The notes under the pieces: model-generated
What the model was told of the DNA's origin: nothing
Database searches by the model: none
What the model saw: the letters and a program-made list of their open reading frames with translations, nothing else
NCBI RefSeq assembly: GCF_008830225.1
Contig: NZ_WAIE01000002.1
Span: 310,001-374,000, forward strand
Reading direction: 5' to 3'
DNA from: Pseudodesulfovibrio senegalensis
GTDB taxonomy: Bacteria; Desulfobacterota; Desulfovibrionia; Desulfovibrionales; Desulfovibrionaceae
Length of the DNA stretch: 64,000 bases
Program-made: the position numbers and the translations under genes
Shown here: positions 42,698 to 51,247 of the stretch, in pieces
How positions within the stretch are numbered: position 1 is the stretch's first letter
How the letters are laid out: each line of letters opens with the position of its first letter

Positions 42698-44431
42698 TTA
42701 TTCCATGTCTTCCCACGGCAGGGGAACAAGGGGGGAGACCACGTCCGGCACTCGGCCGGATTCCACGAAAGAGGCCAGCCGGGCAACATCGTCGGCCAAG
42801 TATCTGTCTGTGCGCACCACCGGAAACAGGCCGTGCTCATCCAGTGCTGCCAAGAGTGCTTCCGAAGCCGGGCTGAATTGTTTTTCGTGGTCGGAAAGCG
42901 GATGCTCTCGGCTGACTTCGGCATTGAAGACCATGCCGTTGCCGTGCCCGTTCATGCGGTCCTTGAGCGTGTTCAATTCCTCATTGACCCAGTCCGGGGG
43001 GGTGGCTTCCGTGGGAATGGTCCCCAGCCGTTTGCGAACGGCAATGGCCTGACGGATGTAGGCCAATTCGATGGCCAGCACATGGGCGGTCCTGGGCAGG
43101 GTCTTGAGCAGGCGCACGGCAAGGCCTGTTCCCATGCTTACGTGGTCTTCCTGCCCCGAGTTGGTGGAAATGTTGAACAGGTGACTGGGCATGCATTGAC
43201 CCCAGATATCGTTGGTCAGCGAAGCTGACGCGTATTCCAGCATCATCATTCCGCTGGATAACGCTTGGTCCTCTCCGGCCATGTCCGGCCATTTGAGGTC
43301 GCGCCCGAGACCCTTGTTGCGTACCGGGTCCACAAAGCGCACGGAGCGCATATGCGCGAGATTGGCCATGATGGAAAGGGCCTGCATGAGGTTGTAAATC
43401 TGCACGGCGACGGGCATGCCGTGGAAATGGCCGCCGGAGACGATGTCCGTGAATTTCCCGTGTGCGTCCGGTAACAGTATGGGGTTGTCCGTGGCGCTGT
43501 TGGCCTCGGTGAGCAGGGCCTTTTCCGCAGTGGCGATGAGATCGTGGCAGGTCCCCAGCACCTGTGCGGCGCAGCGGATGTTGTAGGGGTCCTGCACCTG
43601 TCCGTCGGTCTTGAAATCCCTGTGTGCCGCGCGGATGGGTGAATTCTTCATGAGCCGCCATATCCAGTCGGCAACGCGCCGCGCTCCGGCATGGGGCCGC
43701 AGCGCATGGAAGTCCGGGCGGAAATACGTATCCGGCGCAAGCATGACCTGCGCCACGAGCGCGGAGTTCACGGCCGCGGTGCGCAGCAGGTCTTTGAGCT
43801 TGGCGCAGGCGGCAAGGCCCAGCGCGTTCATGAATTGCACGCCGTTGTTCAGGGCCAGCCCTTCCTTCATCTCGAATCGCAGCGGACGCAGGTTCGTTTT
43901 TTCCAGCGCCGCTTTTGCGGGCATGCGTTCCTGTCCGAAAAAGACTTCCCCCTCGCCCATGAGGGCCATGGCAATGTGCGAGAGCGGGGCGAGGTCGCCG
44001 CTGGCACCCACCGATCCGAGTTCCGGCACAACCGGGGTTATGCCCGCATTGAGCAGGTCCAGCAGGCCCTGCACCAGTTCGGGGCGCACGCCGCTGAATC
44101 CGCGGGCCAGCGAATTGGCCCGCAGCAGCATGGTCATGCGCACAACAGTTCGGTCCATGGGCTCGCCCACGCCCACGGCATGGGAAAGGATCAGGTTGCG
44201 CTGCAGGTCGCACAGGTGTTCGTCCGGCACGGAAAGGTCCACGTTGTGGCCGAATCCCCGGTTGAAGCCGTAGGCCGGAATTTCCTGTTCCCTGACGTGG
44301 CGTACTATCTGTTCGCGTCGTTCTGTCAGCATTTGGCGCGTGTCCCGCGCCAGCTCCACGCGGCTGCCGTTTGCCGCGCTCATGACATGGGTGAGCGTGA
44401 GTTGCCGTGTATGGTCGATGATGACGGTCAT
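42698..44431 (-). CDS. Histidine/aromatic amino acid ammonia-lyase (HutH-like)
   Basis: The family removes ammonia from histidine (to urocanate) or from aromatic amino acids. The product is 577 residues, longer than usual HutH (about 510). The MIO-forming triad is A143-S144-G145 (VGASGDLAPLSH). HutH-like residues are LSHAVGVGEP, VQDPYNIRC and QEDHVSM. Differences include YGFNRGFG instead of YG-NTGFG and FHGMPVAVQIYN in place of the usual FHAEPVA. Substrate is therefore uncertain. It follows a HutC-like regulator, and no other hut gene is in the window. Confidence 0.88.
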   Translation of the reverse strand: MTVIIDHTRQLTLTHVMSAANGSRVELARDTRQMLTERREQIVRHVREQEIPAYGFNRGFGHNVDLSVPDEHLCDLQRNLILSHAVGVGEPMDRTVVRMTMLLRANSLARGFSGVRPELVQGLLDLLNAGITPVVPELGSVGASGDLAPLSHIAMALMGEGEVFFGQERMPAKAALEKTNLRPLRFEMKEGLALNNGVQFMNALGLAACAKLKDLLRTAAVNSALVAQVMLAPDTYFRPDFHALRPHAGARRVADWIWRLMKNSPIRAAHRDFKTDGQVQDPYNIRCAAQVLGTCHDLIATAEKALLTEANSATDNPILLPDAHGKFTDIVSGGHFHGMPVAVQIYNLMQALSIMANLAHMRSVRFVDPVRNKGLGRDLKWPDMAGEDQALSSGMMMLEYASASLTNDIWGQCMPSHLFNISTNSGQEDHVSMGTGLAVRLLKTLPRTAHVLAIELAYIRQAIAVRKRLGTIPTEATPPDWVNEELNTLKDRMNGHGNGMVFNAEVSREHPLSDHEKQFSPASEALLAALDEHGLFPVVRTDRYLADDVARLASFVESGRVPDVVSPLVPLPWEDME

Positions 44432-44446
44432 GCTTTTCCTGAATTG

Positions 44447-45154
44447 TTAGGATGCGGGTTCAAAGGTGCCCCCGAAGCTGAAGCGCGACCCCGGGTAGAG
44501 CAACTCGGCATAGGATACAAGGCGGTCGCGGGACCATGTCTTGCGCCGCAGCATCAGGCATGGTTCGTCCGGTCCGATGTTCAGGAACCGTTGTTGTTCC
44601 CGGCTGGGCAGCACTGCGGTCAATTCGTGCTCGGCCTTCTGGAGCGGCGCATCCTGCATGAGATAGGTGTGGGCCGTTGTGGTGGAAAAGTCCACTTCCA
44701 GATATTTCGGGGCGGTACGCAGGTCCACGTAGCGGTCTTCCAGCTGGATGGGGACGCTGTTTTCGCAGTGTACCACCTTGGAGCGGGCAATGTTTTTGCC
44801 CTTGCCGAAAACATGGGTGGTCAGTGAGGATTCCGGTTCGGCCGCCAGATACATGAGTTCGCAACTGTAGTGCCCGCCACGGTTTTTTATTTCATCCGCA
44901 ATGTTCTTGATGACCAGCAGCTGGCTGCGCGGCGTGCGCCGGGAAACGAATGAGCCGAGGCCCCGCTGGCGGTAGATCACGCCCTCGGCGGCCAGTTCCT
45001 TGAGCGCGCGGTGCACGGTCATGCGGCTGGCGTCGAACAGGGCCATGAGTTCGGATTCGGCCGGAATCTGATGCTCGGGCGGCCAGTCGCCATTTTCGAT
45101 ATGGCTGAGAATATGTTCCCGTATTCGGGAAGAGAGGCTTGGTTTTCTGGGCAT
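44447..45154 (-). CDS. GntR/HutC family transcriptional regulator
   Basis: The product is 235 residues. Residues 1-75 form the GntR winged helix (IPAESELMALFDASRMTVHRAL, RQRGLGSFVSRR). Residues about 95-230 form a UTRA ligand domain like that of HutC, which senses urocanate. It lies 15 bp upstream of the ammonia-lyase on the same strand, and local regulation of that gene is inferred. A GGAG box precedes the ATG. Confidence 0.9.
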   Translation of the reverse strand: MPRKPSLSSRIREHILSHIENGDWPPEHQIPAESELMALFDASRMTVHRALKELAAEGVIYRQRGLGSFVSRRTPRSQLLVIKNIADEIKNRGGHYSCELMYLAAEPESSLTTHVFGKGKNIARSKVVHCENSVPIQLEDRYVDLRTAPKYLEVDFSTTTAHTYLMQDAPLQKAEHELTAVLPSREQQRFLNIGPDEPCLMLRRKTWSRDRLVSYAELLYPGSRFSFGGTFEPAS

Positions 45155-45190
45155 GGCTGCTCCGTGTCTGGTGTATGTGTGTTGGCGGTC

Positions 45191-45200
45191 TGTATATATG
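45191..45200 (-). promoter_or_regulatory. Possible promoter/operator of the HutC-like gene
   Basis: The AT-rich CATATATACA (minus strand) about 37 bp before the start gives possible -10 boxes, with a weak TTGCAT about 18 bp upstream. It is also similar in composition to the TGTAT-containing sites of HutC proteins. The evidence is weak. Confidence 0.25.
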
Positions 45201-45551
45201 GTTGAGTTGGGGGAAAATGCAAGAGGAGGGTATGGAGGTGGGCCGCATGCGGTTGTTTCGGTGATCCCCCAGTTGATTGGCGGGATTGGTGGCTCGTGCT
45301 TTAAACATACGGCCGGGACCAGCCCAACGTTGCCCGTCGTTGTGAGTATGAGCTTTTACTCCGTGCGACGGCAGAAAAAGAAGGTCACCCTGAAGGGCGA
45401 AATCTTAAATGAAGGTGATTTTACGGTGTTTGACTGCGCGTCAGCGCAACCACACAATAAACGCTTCATGCCAACCCTTACCCTACCGCGCGCCAGCGCA
45501 ACGGCTATCCGTGCAATGCATGATCGAAGCGAGATTGATGTGTTGGACGAT

Positions 45552-45587
45552 AAAAAAAAGCGGCGGCACCACCTGATGCCACCGCTT
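45552..45587 (-). terminator. Intrinsic terminator of the lrp-putA operon
   Basis: On the minus strand AAGCGGTGGCATC pairs with GGTGCCGCCGCTT (13 bp with two G.U pairs) around an AGGT loop and is followed by T8. It lies 22 bp after the putA stop. Confidence 0.85.
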
Positions 45588-45609
45588 CGTTTTTCTGTCG
45601 TTCAATCCC

Positions 45610-48600
45610 TTATTCCACCCAGTCATCGTCCTCGCTGATGGGCGCAAATCCCCGGCGCATGGTGTTTTCACACACAAGGCGCGGGTCCATGAACTGGAGC
45701 AGGTAGTCCGGGCCGCCGGACTTGGAGCCCACGCCGGACATCTTGAATCCGCCGAATGCATGGCGTTCCACCAACGCGCCCACGGACGGTTTGTTCAGGT
45801 ACAGGTTGCCCACCCGGAACTCGCGCGAGGCGCGTTCCAGATGCTTGGGGCTGCGTGAATAGATGGCCCCGGTCAGGGCAAAGCGCGTGGAGTTGGCCCA
45901 CGCAAGGGCCTCATCCATGTCCTTGGCCTTCATGACGGCCAGTACCGGGCCGAATACCTCTTCCTGCGCAATGCGGTGTTCGGGCGTGATGCCGTCCACG
46001 ATTGTCAGGGGCACGTAGCAGGCGTCGTTGATCTTGTATTTGTCGTCGGCCTCGCGCTGCACCACGATGTTGCCTTCTTCGGCAGCGATCTTGGCGTAAC
46101 GCAGCACGTTCTTGGCCGCGGCCTTGTCCACCACCGGTCCCATGTAGTTGGACGGGTCCTCGGACGGTCCGAGTTTGATGGACTGAGCGGCCTCTCTGAG
46201 CCGATGAATGAAGCGGTCGTAGATGGAATCCAGCACGATGGCCCGGGAACAGGCCGAGCATTTCTGGCCCTGAAAGCCGAAGGCCGAGTAGAGCACGCCC
46301 AGCACGGCCTCGTCCAGGTCCGCGTCGTCGTCGATGATGACCGCGTTTTTGCCGCCCATTTCCGCGATGACCTTCTTGCACTGTTCCTGTCCGGGTTGCA
46401 CGACCGCGGCCTTTTGCTGGATGCGCAAGCCCACCTCCATGGACCCTGTGAAGGCGATGAGCGATACGTCCGGGTGTTCCACGATGTAGTCGCCGATGAC
46501 CGAGCCTCGTCCCGGCGTGTAGTTGAATACACCGGCGGGCAGGTCGGCCGCGCGGAACATTTCGGTGAGCATCCAGCCCACCACCGAGGACAGGCCCGAG
46601 GGCTTGTAGATCACCGGGCAGCCTGCCACGATGGCGGCGGATACCATGCCCACGGAAATGGCGAACGGGAAGTTCCACGGCGCAATGACAGCGGCAATGC
46701 CCTTGCCCTGGTAAAAATACCGGGAATCTTCGCCCGGAGCCACGCCCATGCGTTTCGGCTCGCCCAGCCGGATCATTTCGCGGGCGTAGTATTCAAGGAA
46801 ATCGATGGCCTCGGCCACATCGGCCTGGGCCTGATCCCATTGCTTGCCCACTTCCAGCACTTGCAGGGCGGAGATCTTGTGGATGTTTTTCTTGCACCAG
46901 TCGGCAGCATCCAGCAGGTACTGGGCGCGCTTTTTGGGTGATACGTCGCGCCAATCCAGATAGGCGGCCTTTGCGCCGGTCAGGGCGTCGTCGATTTCCG
47001 GCTTGCCGGCCTGACAGATGGTGCCGATGATTTCGGACGGGTCAGCCGGGTTGTATGAATCCAGCGTGTCGTCCGTGGTCACCTCCTGCCCGTTGATGAA
47101 CAGGGGGTACTGCGCGTTGAGTTTGGTGCGCCACTGGGCAATGGCCTCGGGATAGGCCTCGCGTTCGGCCTGTATGGTGAAGTCTGCGGGCGGGAAGTTG
47201 CTGAACGCAGGGATTTCGCCGTTGAGCGCCTGCACGGGCGGACGGCCCGCATGGGTACGGCAGGGCTTTTCCGCCAATTGGCGTTGCAGGGTTTCTTCGG
47301 GATTTTCCAGCAGGCGGTCCATGTCCGCCTCGTCCGCAAATGTCTGCTTGAGGAACGATTCGTTGGCGGTGTTTTCCAGCAGACGGCGCACGAGGTAGGC
47401 CATGCCGGGTATCAGTTCGCCGTACGGGCAGTAGAGCCGCACGCGCTTGGCCACGTTCTTGAGGCCCTTGCGCACGGGTTCGGCCATGCCGTAGAGCACC
47501 TGGAATTCGTATTGCTCTTCGGGCACGTTCAGCGCCTTGGCCATCTCCATGACCGCGGCAATGGAGCGGATGTTGTGCGAGGCGCAGGCAAAATGGCAGA
47601 TGTCGTGGTTTTCCAGAATGATTTTGGAGACTTTCTCATAGCAGATGTCGGACTCGGGCTTGCGTGTCCAGACCGGAACGGGCCACGCGTTCTGTTTGGC
47701 CAGCACGGTCTCGTAGTCCCAGTAGGCACCCTTGACCAGCCGTATGGATACCGGCAGGTTTTCCTCGCGCGCCCATTCAATGAAGTCGCGCACGTCCTTC
47801 TCGGTTTCCTTGAGGTATGCCTGGAACACGATGCCCAGATGCGGGTAGTCGCGGTACTTGGTGCGCAGCATCTTGTAAAGCTCGATGGTGGCTTCCTTGT
47901 ACTTGAGCTGTTCCATGTCGATGCACATGAACCCGTTCATGTCCATGACCTTGCGATACACCGGCTCGATGCGTTCCATCATGCCTTTGGCCGTGCCTTC
48001 CACGTCCACGGGTTTGGACTGGGAATAAAAGGCCGAGGGCTTGACCGCCACGTTGACCTTGGGCGCGTGGCCCCAGTCGAGGTCCTTGCCGTCCAGCCCC
48101 TGCCACTTGTCGCACTCCTTGTGGATGGCGCCGAGGACGTCGAGGTAGCCTTCCATGTAGGCCGTTGACTCCTCTTCGGAAACCGTGGCCTCGCCCAGAA
48201 GGTCCAGCACAAAGGCGAACCCGTCCTTTCTGAGCTTGCGGATGCCTTTGACCGCTTCCTTTCCTTCCTGCCCGATGATGAACTGGCGGGCCATGCCTTC
48301 GATGTTGGAGCGGATGGTCTTGTTGAGCACCTTGGCCACCAGTCCGCCGCCGAACTTGGTCTTGGTGGCACCCCACTTGAGCACGTCCGGTATGTTGGAG
48401 TCTTCGCCCGCGAAATATTCCTCGATGTGGCGCGAAAGGGATTCCGAGGTGTTCAGGTAGGGCAGAACGTCCACAAAGCGGAACATCTGCACCTTGAAGT
48501 CCTCGTTTTTCATGGACCAGTCCATGACCTTGCCGGTCCACCAGCCCTTGTTGAATATGGAGGGCGCCTCGCCCGAAATGGACTGGAAGAATTCCTTGCC

Positions 48601-48645
48601 GCGTGCGATGATGGCAGGGTCGATCTGCCGGATATCGATGCTCAT
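45610..48645 (-). CDS. putA: Bifunctional proline dehydrogenase / glutamate semialdehyde dehydrogenase
   Basis: PutA oxidises proline to glutamate in two steps on one chain, with FAD and then NAD. The product is 1011 residues. The N-terminal half is the FAD barrel (LVKGAYWDYETVLAKQ, RLYCPYGELIPGMAYLVRRLLENTANES). The C-terminal half is an aldehyde dehydrogenase with APWNFPFAISVGM, FTGSMEVG and the catalytic Cys in GFQGQKCSACSR. No ribbon-helix-helix DNA-binding domain is present, so it is not an autorepressor. An Lrp-type gene lies 24 bp upstream on the same transcript. Confidence 0.95.
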   Translation of the reverse strand: MSIDIRQIDPAIIARGKEFFQSISGEAPSIFNKGWWTGKVMDWSMKNEDFKVQMFRFVDVLPYLNTSESLSRHIEEYFAGEDSNIPDVLKWGATKTKFGGGLVAKVLNKTIRSNIEGMARQFIIGQEGKEAVKGIRKLRKDGFAFVLDLLGEATVSEEESTAYMEGYLDVLGAIHKECDKWQGLDGKDLDWGHAPKVNVAVKPSAFYSQSKPVDVEGTAKGMMERIEPVYRKVMDMNGFMCIDMEQLKYKEATIELYKMLRTKYRDYPHLGIVFQAYLKETEKDVRDFIEWAREENLPVSIRLVKGAYWDYETVLAKQNAWPVPVWTRKPESDICYEKVSKIILENHDICHFACASHNIRSIAAVMEMAKALNVPEEQYEFQVLYGMAEPVRKGLKNVAKRVRLYCPYGELIPGMAYLVRRLLENTANESFLKQTFADEADMDRLLENPEETLQRQLAEKPCRTHAGRPPVQALNGEIPAFSNFPPADFTIQAEREAYPEAIAQWRTKLNAQYPLFINGQEVTTDDTLDSYNPADPSEIIGTICQAGKPEIDDALTGAKAAYLDWRDVSPKKRAQYLLDAADWCKKNIHKISALQVLEVGKQWDQAQADVAEAIDFLEYYAREMIRLGEPKRMGVAPGEDSRYFYQGKGIAAVIAPWNFPFAISVGMVSAAIVAGCPVIYKPSGLSSVVGWMLTEMFRAADLPAGVFNYTPGRGSVIGDYIVEHPDVSLIAFTGSMEVGLRIQQKAAVVQPGQEQCKKVIAEMGGKNAVIIDDDADLDEAVLGVLYSAFGFQGQKCSACSRAIVLDSIYDRFIHRLREAAQSIKLGPSEDPSNYMGPVVDKAAAKNVLRYAKIAAEEGNIVVQREADDKYKINDACYVPLTIVDGITPEHRIAQEEVFGPVLAVMKAKDMDEALAWANSTRFALTGAIYSRSPKHLERASREFRVGNLYLNKPSVGALVERHAFGGFKMSGVGSKSGGPDYLLQFMDPRLVCENTMRRGFAPISEDDDWVE

Positions 48646-48669
48646 TGCTCTTGCTCCCTGACTGGCGTA

Positions 48670-49137
48670 TCAGTCGTTTTGCAAGGGGAACCCTCTGGTT
48701 TCCTTGACGGTTGTCAGCACGATGGTGGTGTTTGTGTCACGAACGGATGCAATGGCCCCGAACTTGGCCAGCGTCTTTTGCAGGGCTTCGGTGTCCTCGG
48801 CGCGCACCTTGACCAGATAGGGGGCCTGCCCTGCGGTGTAGTGCACTTCGAGCACCTCGGGGATCTTGGCCAGTTCCCTGCCGGTGTTGAAGGACCCCGC
48901 AGGTTCATCGGTGTACACCTGCGTAAACGCGGTCAACGCCAGCCCCATGGCCTTGTGGTTGACGATGGCCTCATAACCCTGGATGAGGTCCTTGCGTTCC
49001 AGCTTGCGAACCCGCTCCAGAACGGCGGAAGGGGCCTTGCCCACCTTTCTGGCGATGTCTGCGTTGGAAATCCTGCCGTTTTCCTGAAGTATATTCAGGA
49101 TTTGGATGTCAAGATAGTCAAAAGTTCTTTTGCTCAT
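48670..49137 (-). CDS. Lrp/AsnC family transcriptional regulator
   Basis: The product is 155 residues: an N-terminal helix-turn-helix (DIQILNILQENGRISNADIA) and a C-terminal RAM ligand domain (about 65-150). It is the first gene of an operon with putA, so it probably controls proline use, as PutR-type Lrp proteins do elsewhere. There is no Shine-Dalgarno before the ATG, and the candidate -10 box ends only 8 bp upstream, which points to a leaderless mRNA. Confidence 0.9.
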   Translation of the reverse strand: MSKRTFDYLDIQILNILQENGRISNADIARKVGKAPSAVLERVRKLERKDLIQGYEAIVNHKAMGLALTAFTQVYTDEPAGSFNTGRELAKIPEVLEVHYTAGQAPYLVKVRAEDTEALQKTLAKFGAIASVRDTNTTIVLTTVKETRGFPLQND

Positions 49138-49144
49138 AATAAAA

Positions 49145-49159
49145 AAGAATATTATTCGT
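49145..49159 (+). promoter_or_regulatory. Lrp-like operator overlapping the lrp-putA -10 box
   Basis: AAGAATATTATTCGT matches 12 of 15 positions of the E. coli Lrp consensus YAGHAWATTWTDCTR as I recall it. Its core GAATA-T-TATTC is a perfect dyad. It covers the -10 box, so autorepression is the natural reading. Confidence 0.5.
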
Positions 49160-49174
49160 ATTGGTATTTGTCAA
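49146..49174 (-). promoter_or_regulatory. Promoter of lrp-putA, probably leaderless
   Basis: On the minus strand a perfect TTGACA (49169-49174), a 17-bp spacer and TATTCT (49146-49151) form a good promoter. The -10 box ends 8 bp before the ATG at 49137. Transcription would therefore start about 2 to 3 bases from the start codon. Confidence 0.6.
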
Positions 49175-49298
49175 CCGCAATGATGTCGCCGGTAGTTCTG
49201 TTTATATGCCGAGCCGTTGTGTTCATGTGCTTTGCCTTTCCCGGTTCACTCGGCTATATCATTGTTCCAAGTCATTGTTTGATCGTGAGGTATATGAA

Positions 49299-50447
49299 AT
49301 GGTCGCAGCGAGAAGGACAGCATCTCCCGGAAGGGGAGCTTCCATGCAGATTCGCCCCGAGCGCGGGCGGATTCGCATTGTCCTTTCCGGCAGGCTGGAC
49401 GCCGCGTCCGTTTCCGAATTGTGGGATGACGCTGTGGCCGGTGTTGCGCCCGGAAGTTCCGTGGTGGCGGATTGCTCGGGTCTTGACTATCTGGACGGTG
49501 CGGGGGTGGCACTGCTGTTGAAGCTGCGAACACTGGCCCGTTCCGAAGCTCGGGGAGACCTGGAGCTGGAAGGGTTGCGCGATCGTTTGCAGCAGGTTGT
49601 GGACATGGTCTGGGACACGGACCCGGCTGTGTTGAGGGGCCACCGTGGTGAACGCCGGGGACTGGCCGTAACGCTTGGTCATTATGCCGAAGACGCCTGG
49701 CTCAACATGCGGGCCATGATTGCATTCGTGGGCGAGGCCGTGGCCATGATCGGCCAGTGTTTGCACAAACCCGGAGCCATTCGCTGGCGGGACTTCTGGC
49801 TTTCGCTTATTTCAGTGGGGGTGGACAGTCTTTCCATCGTCATGCTCATCGGGTTTCTCATGGGCCTGATCATGTCGTTTCAGTCCGCAGTGAGCCTGCA
49901 ACGTTTTGGCGCGGAAATTTTTGTTCCCAACATGCTCGGGCTGGTCATGTTCCGGGAAATGGGGCCGCTGGTTACCAGCATTCTGCTGGCCGCGCGGTCC
50001 GGTTCGGCCTTTGCCGCGGAGATCGGGACCATGAAGGTCAATGAAGAAGTGGACGCTCTGGTGACCATGGGGCTTTCGCCCATGCGTTTTCTGGTGGTGC
50101 CCAAGGTCCTTTCCTCGCTGGTGGCCGTGCCGCTCATGACCCTGTTCTTCAATTTCGCCAGCCTTGTGGGCGGGGCGCTGGTCATGCTTTCCATGGGGTA
50201 CCCGCTGGTGACGTTTACTTCACGGGTGTTCCACAATCTTTCATACACGGATTTTGCGGGCGGGCTGTTCAAGGCCTGCGTGTTCAGTCTGCTGGTGGCC
50301 GGAGTGGGGTGCCTGCGCGGGCTGGAAACGCGTTCCGGGGCCAGCGCTGTGGGTGATTCCACCACCAGTGCCGTGGTCAGCGGGATTATTCTCATTGCGG
50401 TTGCGGACGGCCTTTTCGCCTTGATTTTTTACTATTTGGGTATTTAG
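49299..50447 (+). CDS. mlaE: STAS domain-fused MlaE-type permease
   Basis: This is the permease of an Mla/Mce-type lipid ABC transporter. The product is 382 residues from the ATG at 49299 (GAGG 8 bp upstream); an ATG at 49344 with AAGGGGAG is an equally good start. Residues after it form a STAS domain (GRIRIVLSGRLDAASVSELW, DCSGLDYLDGAGVALL), normally a separate subunit MlaB. The rest is the MlaE membrane domain (LGLVMFREMGPLVTSILLAARSG). mlaF follows after 9 bp. Confidence 0.92.
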   Translation: MVAARRTASPGRGASMQIRPERGRIRIVLSGRLDAASVSELWDDAVAGVAPGSSVVADCSGLDYLDGAGVALLLKLRTLARSEARGDLELEGLRDRLQQVVDMVWDTDPAVLRGHRGERRGLAVTLGHYAEDAWLNMRAMIAFVGEAVAMIGQCLHKPGAIRWRDFWLSLISVGVDSLSIVMLIGFLMGLIMSFQSAVSLQRFGAEIFVPNMLGLVMFREMGPLVTSILLAARSGSAFAAEIGTMKVNEEVDALVTMGLSPMRFLVVPKVLSSLVAVPLMTLFFNFASLVGGALVMLSMGYPLVTFTSRVFHNLSYTDFAGGLFKACVFSLLVAGVGCLRGLETRSGASAVGDSTTSAVVSGIILIAVADGLFALIFYYLGI

Positions 50448-50456
50448 GAACGGCTC

Positions 50457-51245
50457 ATGAGCAGTGACGACATCGCCATACGGGTTCGCAACCTGACCTG
50501 TGCCTACGGGGACTACAAGGTTGTGGACGACATCTCCTTTGACGTGCGCAGCGGCGAGATATTCGTTGTGCTGGGCGGTTCGGGGTGCGGCAAGAGCACG
50601 GTGCTCAAGCACATGATTGGCCTGTACAAGCCGGTTTCCGGCAGCATCGAGATACAGGGCGACGATATCGTTACCGCAACCGGCCGCGCCCGGGATGACA
50701 TTTTGCGTCGGTTCGGGGTCATGTACCAGATGGGTGCCTTGTTCGGGTCCATGTCCTTGATTTCCAACGTCATGCTGCCGCTGGAAGAATTTACGAACCT
50801 GCCGCGCGAAGCCCGCGAAATGATCGCCCGCAGCAAGCTGGCCATGGTCGGGCTGGAGGATTTTGCCTCCAACATGCCGGCCACGCTTTCCGGCGGCATG
50901 CAGAAAAGGGCAGCCATTGCCCGCGCCATGGCGCTGGACCCGGATATTCTGTTTCTGGACGAACCGTCCGCAGGGTTGGACCCCATCACCTCGGCCGAGC
51001 TGGACGAACTCATCAGCTCGCTTGCACGCAACCTCGGTATTACATTTGTAATAGTCTCCCACGAACTCGCCAGCATATACTCGGTGGCGGATACGGTGAT
51101 CATGCTGGACAAGAAGGTCCGCAAGATCGTGGCGCAGGGCGATCCGCGCGAGTTGCGCGACAGCTCGGAAAATGATTTGGTCAGGCGATTTTTTCACAGG
51201 CAGGCAGAAGCGGACACGACCGCACGAACTGCCACAAAGGATTGA
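50457..51245 (+). CDS. mlaF: Mla-type ABC transporter ATP-binding protein
   Basis: This is the ATPase of the lipid transporter. The product is 262 residues with Walker A GGSGCGKST, the Q-loop near MYQMGALF, signature LSGGMQKR, Walker B ILFLDEPSAGLDP and the switch His in IVSHEL. It is the second gene of the mlaE-mlaF-mlaD-lipoprotein operon. The spacing to mlaD is 2 bp. Confidence 0.95.
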   Translation: MSSDDIAIRVRNLTCAYGDYKVVDDISFDVRSGEIFVVLGGSGCGKSTVLKHMIGLYKPVSGSIEIQGDDIVTATGRARDDILRRFGVMYQMGALFGSMSLISNVMLPLEEFTNLPREAREMIARSKLAMVGLEDFASNMPATLSGGMQKRAAIARAMALDPDILFLDEPSAGLDPITSAELDELISSLARNLGITFVIVSHELASIYSVADTVIMLDKKVRKIVAQGDPRELRDSSENDLVRRFFHRQAEADTTARTATKD

Positions 51246-51247
51246 TC

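Larger units (their letters stand above)
45155..45609 (+). other. 455-bp stretch without a convincing gene
   Basis: Between the HutC-like start and the putA stop I see only the putative HutC promoter on the left and the putA terminator on the right. The middle (about 45330-45550) is less GC-rich than its surroundings. It contains two copies of a 15-mer differing at one base (GCGCGTCAGCGCAAC at 45436-45450 and its variant at 45488-45502), each able to form a small hairpin. An open frame crosses it but has no ribosome-binding site and runs through the terminator. Confidence 0.5.

Noticed and set aside
45153-45638. A 161-codon plus-strand frame over the gap before putA
   Set aside because: It starts inside the HutC-like gene's start region, lacks a Shine-Dalgarno, runs through the putA terminator and into the antisense of putA. 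Its sequence shows no recognisable domain.
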